The notes below the pieces were generated by a model. That model was given only the letters and a program-made list of their open reading frames with translations. It ran no database searches and was not told where the DNA came from. This document shows, in pieces, positions 61,724 to 64,000 of a stretch of 64,000 nucleotides of DNA. A program made the position numbers and the translations under genes. Positions within the stretch are counted from its first letter, which is position 1. The number at the start of each line of letters is the position of its first letter. This DNA comes from Fimbriimonadales bacterium (GTDB lineage: Bacteria > Armatimonadota > Fimbriimonadia > Fimbriimonadales > GBS-DC), in contig BPGO01000006.1 of the NCBI GenBank assembly GCA_026003075.1, positions 105,922-169,921 of the forward strand, given 5' to 3'.

Positions 61724-62829
61724 AAGCGCATCTGGTGCTGGAAGACGGGAGTGTGTTTACGGGCGAGTCGCTGGGCGCAAGTGGTCGCACGACGGGCGAA
61801 CTGGTATTCACCACCAGCATGACGGGCTATCAGGAAATCCTCACCGACCCCTCCTACGCAGGTCAAATCGTGTTGATGACCTATCCCCTGATTGGCAACT
61901 ACGGCGTGAACACCGAGGACGACGAGTCGCGCCAGGTGCAGGCGGCGGGCTTTGTGGTGCGCGAGGCGTGCGACACCCCCTCCAACTGGCGCGCGCGTCA
62001 GGCGATTCACGACTACTTAGCCGCGCGGAATGTGATCGCGATGAGTGGGGTGGACACCCGCGCCATCACACTGCGGGTGCGCTATCACGGCGTGATGATG
62101 GCGACCATCACCACCGACGAGACGCCCGAAGAAGCCCTCCACCGATTGCAGGCCACCCCGCGCTACGACGAGGAAGACTTCGTGTATCGCGTCACGACTC
62201 CTCAGCCCTACAAGTGGGGCATGGACGGCATGGAACCCATCGACGCACCCGATTACCGCTACCGCAAGCGCGTGGTGATTCTGGATTGCGGCGTGAAGTG
62301 GAACATCCCCCGCCGTTTAGCGAGCCTGGGCGTGCGTTCCATTATTGTGCCTGCCACGACGCCTGCCTCGGAAATCTTAGCGTACCAGCCTGATGGGGTT
62401 TTGCTCTCGCCGGGTCCGGGCGACCCAGCGCGGCTCCAACCTGTGATTGAGACCGTGCGCGCACTGCTCGGCAAAGTTCCGATTGCCGGTATCTGCTTGG
62501 GCAACCAGCTGGTGTGTCTGGCATTGGGGGCGCGCACCTACAAGCTCAAGTTCGGGCATCGCGGCGGCAACCACCCCGTGAAGAACCTGCTCACAGGGCG
62601 CGTGGACATCACCTCCCAAAATCACGGCTACGCGGTGGATCGGGAGAGCCTAAAAGGCACAGGGCTGGAACTCACGCATATCAATCTCAACGACAACACG
62701 GTCGAGGGCGTGCGCCATCGTGACCTGAAAGTGATTACCCTCCAGTATCACCCCGAAGCCGCCCCCGGGCCGTGGGACAGTCGCCCATTTTTCGGTGAGT
62801 TTTTGGCGATGATGGATCAGCCTTCCTGA
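61720..62829 (+). CDS. carA: Carbamoyl-phosphate synthase small subunit
   Basis: 369 residues from ATG 61720, which overlaps the nuoM stop (ATGA). It supplies ammonia from glutamine for carbamoyl phosphate in pyrimidine and arginine synthesis. The N-terminal CPSase_sm domain has LEDGSVFTGESLGASGRTTGELVFTTSMTGYQEILTDPSY. The glutaminase domain has the nucleophile in IAGICLGNQLV, GGNHPVKN and the His/Glu pair in YHPEAAPGP. carB is not adjacent. It is convergent with the ABC permease gene. Confidence 0.96.
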   Translation: MKAHLVLEDGSVFTGESLGASGRTTGELVFTTSMTGYQEILTDPSYAGQIVLMTYPLIGNYGVNTEDDESRQVQAAGFVVREACDTPSNWRARQAIHDYLAARNVIAMSGVDTRAITLRVRYHGVMMATITTDETPEEALHRLQATPRYDEEDFVYRVTTPQPYKWGMDGMEPIDAPDYRYRKRVVILDCGVKWNIPRRLASLGVRSIIVPATTPASEILAYQPDGVLLSPGPGDPARLQPVIETVRALLGKVPIAGICLGNQLVCLALGARTYKLKFGHRGGNHPVKNLLTGRVDITSQNHGYAVDRESLKGTGLELTHINLNDNTVEGVRHRDLKVITLQYHPEAAPGPWDSRPFFGEFLAMMDQPS

Positions 62830-63461
62830 AACGCCTTGCTCAGCGACACTCTCCAGACACCATAGGTTGCCATCAGCGTGATCAAAAACAGCAGCCACGC
62901 CATCGCGCAGGCGTGCCCAAAGCGGAAGAACTCGAACGCGTTCTGAAACAGGTAGAGTGCGTAGAACAGCGTACTGTTCTCGGGGCCACCGCGCGTGGCG
63001 ATATAGGTCTGGGTGAAGTACTGGAACGCGCCAATAATCCCGATAATCAGCATATATTGGATGACGGGCGCGATTTGAGGCAAGGTCACATAGCGAATGA
63101 GTTGCCAGCCGCGTGCGCCGTCGATTCGCGCCGCTTCGTAGAGGTGAGTGGGCACACCCTGCAACGCCGCCAAGTAAATCACCATCACACCGCCCACCGC
63201 CCATAAATCCATCACGATAAACCCCCACTTCGCCGTTGCCGGGTCGGTGAACCAGTTGATAGACGCCAGTCCGAGCCGATTGAGCCCCGTGTTCACAGGC
63301 GCTGCCAAACCATTCTGCGGGTTCAACACCCACACCCACAGGAACGCCGTCGCCACCGCCGGCACGACCGACGGCAAGTAGAACAGCGCCCGATACGCCG
63401 CCTGACCCCGCAACGGAAGATTGAGCAACAACGCCAACCCAATCCCCAAAACAATGCTCAA
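62817..63461 (-). CDS. ABC sugar permease, C-terminal part (frameshifted)
   Basis: 214 residues covering the last four to five membrane helices of a MalF/UgpA-type permease. The EAA loop reads LYEAARIDGARGWQLIRYVTLPQIAP (EAA---G---------I-LP), which contacts the ATPase. The sense sequence continues upstream as ADRDYFWKSVGNTLFILIEVPLSIV to near 63522, where it meets the N-terminal frame. It would import a sugar or oligosaccharide in an ABC complex; no binding protein or ATPase is in the window. The stop lies within the carA 3' end by 13 bases. Confidence 0.75.
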   Translation of the reverse strand: MSIVLGIGLALLLNLPLRGQAAYRALFYLPSVVPAVATAFLWVWVLNPQNGLAAPVNTGLNRLGLASINWFTDPATAKWGFIVMDLWAVGGVMVIYLAALQGVPTHLYEAARIDGARGWQLIRYVTLPQIAPVIQYMLIIGIIGAFQYFTQTYIATRGGPENSTLFYALYLFQNAFEFFRFGHACAMAWLLFLITLMATYGVWRVSLSKAFQEG

Positions 63462-63513
63462 CGGTACCTCAATCAGAATAAACAGCGTGTTGCCAACTGA
63501 TTTCCAAAAATAG

Positions 63514-63915
63514 TCACGGTCGGCGAGTCAGGCTCTGGTAGTTCTGCAGTCCTACCCAACGCGGCGTCCCCAGCACATTATAGTCCGTGAAACTGAAATA
63601 GAGCGTGGCGAGGATCGGATAGAGCGTAAAGAGCATAAACCCCGTCAACCACGGCAGGATGAACAGATGCCCGTACAAGGTGCGTTGCAGCTCCCGGCTC
63701 ACGGGGGCAACGATTCGCGGGCGTTCGAGGAATCCCTGCTGACTAGCCCCGTTGACCCCGCCGTGCCGTGCGCCGTTGGGGTCGCGAACCCCAGGTTTCT
63801 TTTTGGGAGGTTGGGCTCGCTTCGCGATTCGTCGCATTGCGACGCTGCCACTCAGCCAAGCCGTCGCTCCCTGCCAGAATCGGCGACGGTTCGATCCACC
63901 TCGGGCGTCACGCAC
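63514..63915 (-). CDS. ABC sugar permease, N-terminal part (frameshifted)
   Basis: 133 residues. A long basic N-terminal stretch (about 75 residues) precedes the first helix: LYGHLFILPWLTGFMLFTLYPILATLYFSFTDYNVL, the hallmark of MalF/UgpA permeases, then GTPRWVGLQNYQSL. The frame then runs into TRRP and stops. One fewer base near 63517-63525 would restore LTADRDYFWKSVGNTL and join it to the frame ending at 62817. GGTATAAT lies upstream (about 14 nt before GTG 63915). An internal ATG at 63837 is another possible start. Confidence 0.7.
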   Translation of the reverse strand: MRDARGGSNRRRFWQGATAWLSGSVAMRRIAKRAQPPKKKPGVRDPNGARHGGVNGASQQGFLERPRIVAPVSRELQRTLYGHLFILPWLTGFMLFTLYPILATLYFSFTDYNVLGTPRWVGLQNYQSLTRRP

Positions 63916-64000
63916 ACGGCAGGAGTATGATTATACCCTCGACTTAAGGGCGCCACTCCAGCCTGATAAGCGAAGTCGCGAATTCGTCTCCTAAGCCTTA
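63916..64000. other. Window end, upstream of the permease gene
   Basis: Contains the GGTATAAT element of the permease gene (about 63930-63937 on the minus strand) and no recognisable gene. Confidence 0.4.

Overview
The window carries a dense, mostly housekeeping bacterial chromosome segment of moderately high G+C. It has about 55 protein genes, eight tRNA genes, one unidentified structured RNA and no phage, transposase, CRISPR array or rRNA operon. LpxK and lipoprotein/PEP-CTERM/dockerin-like exported proteins point to a diderm with LPS. CheC/CheD/CheX chemotaxis, a SpoIIIAA-like R3H ATPase, a DarA-type c-di-AMP sensor, a YhbH (DUF444) protein and a C-terminal GDLNxDGxIDDGDL motif fit the Armatimonadota (Fimbriimonadia-like) best. 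That assignment is inference from gene content; no marker gene was compared.

Layout. 1-10.5 kb (minus): an exported PD40 beta-propeller protein cut by the window edge, coaE, an S1-domain protein, nagA, two membrane FHA proteins and pyrG. 10.6-13.7 kb: tRNA-Met and tRNA-Leu, a frameshifted exported dockerin-like protein, tRNA-Glu, then a roughly 325-nt RNA gene with its own promoter and terminator. 13.7-20.3 kb (plus): a PilB/GspE ATPase, an HDOD protein and cheC-cheD-cheB-cheR-cheY-cheX, without cheA or cheW. 20.4-24.2 kb (minus): five tRNAs leading into tig-clpP-clpX. 24.2-29.1 kb: yhbH, a truncated ppx, mgtC, darA, tmk and the R3H ATPase. 29.2-34.8 kb: gltX, rimM-khpA-rpsP, an acyl-CoA synthetase and a TPR protein. 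34.8-41.8 kb: a cytochrome c/PQQ-type sugar dehydrogenase pair, a heparinase-like protein, rel and dtd. 41.8-49.4 kb: a DUF4190 protein, a decayed PEP-CTERM gene, a TMTC-like membrane protein, a formylglycine-enzyme-like protein, an AKR-like/DUF255-like pair and a UPF0173 hydrolase. 49.5-64 kb: xerD, an SPFH protein, a homocysteine methyltransferase/MTHFR fusion, tyrS, a pseudopilin-like protein, an HD protein, lpxK, an Rpn-type nuclease, hppD, a putative metallopeptidase, nuoM, carA and a frameshifted ABC sugar permease.

The most unusual property is in the gene starts. A GGTANNNT hexamer-type -10 element lies 5-11 nt before the start codon of at least 14 genes. This is the geometry of leaderless mRNAs. 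The same element serves genes with ordinary Shine-Dalgarno leaders. At gltX and rpsP a leaderless start would first translate a 9-10 codon mini-ORF that overlaps the real start codon.

Other points of interest are the unidentified RNA, a CheD with Cys where the catalytic Thr is expected, two linked transmembrane FHA proteins, dispersed hairpin repeats (one inside lpxK), and five apparent single-base insertions disrupting three exported or membrane protein genes.
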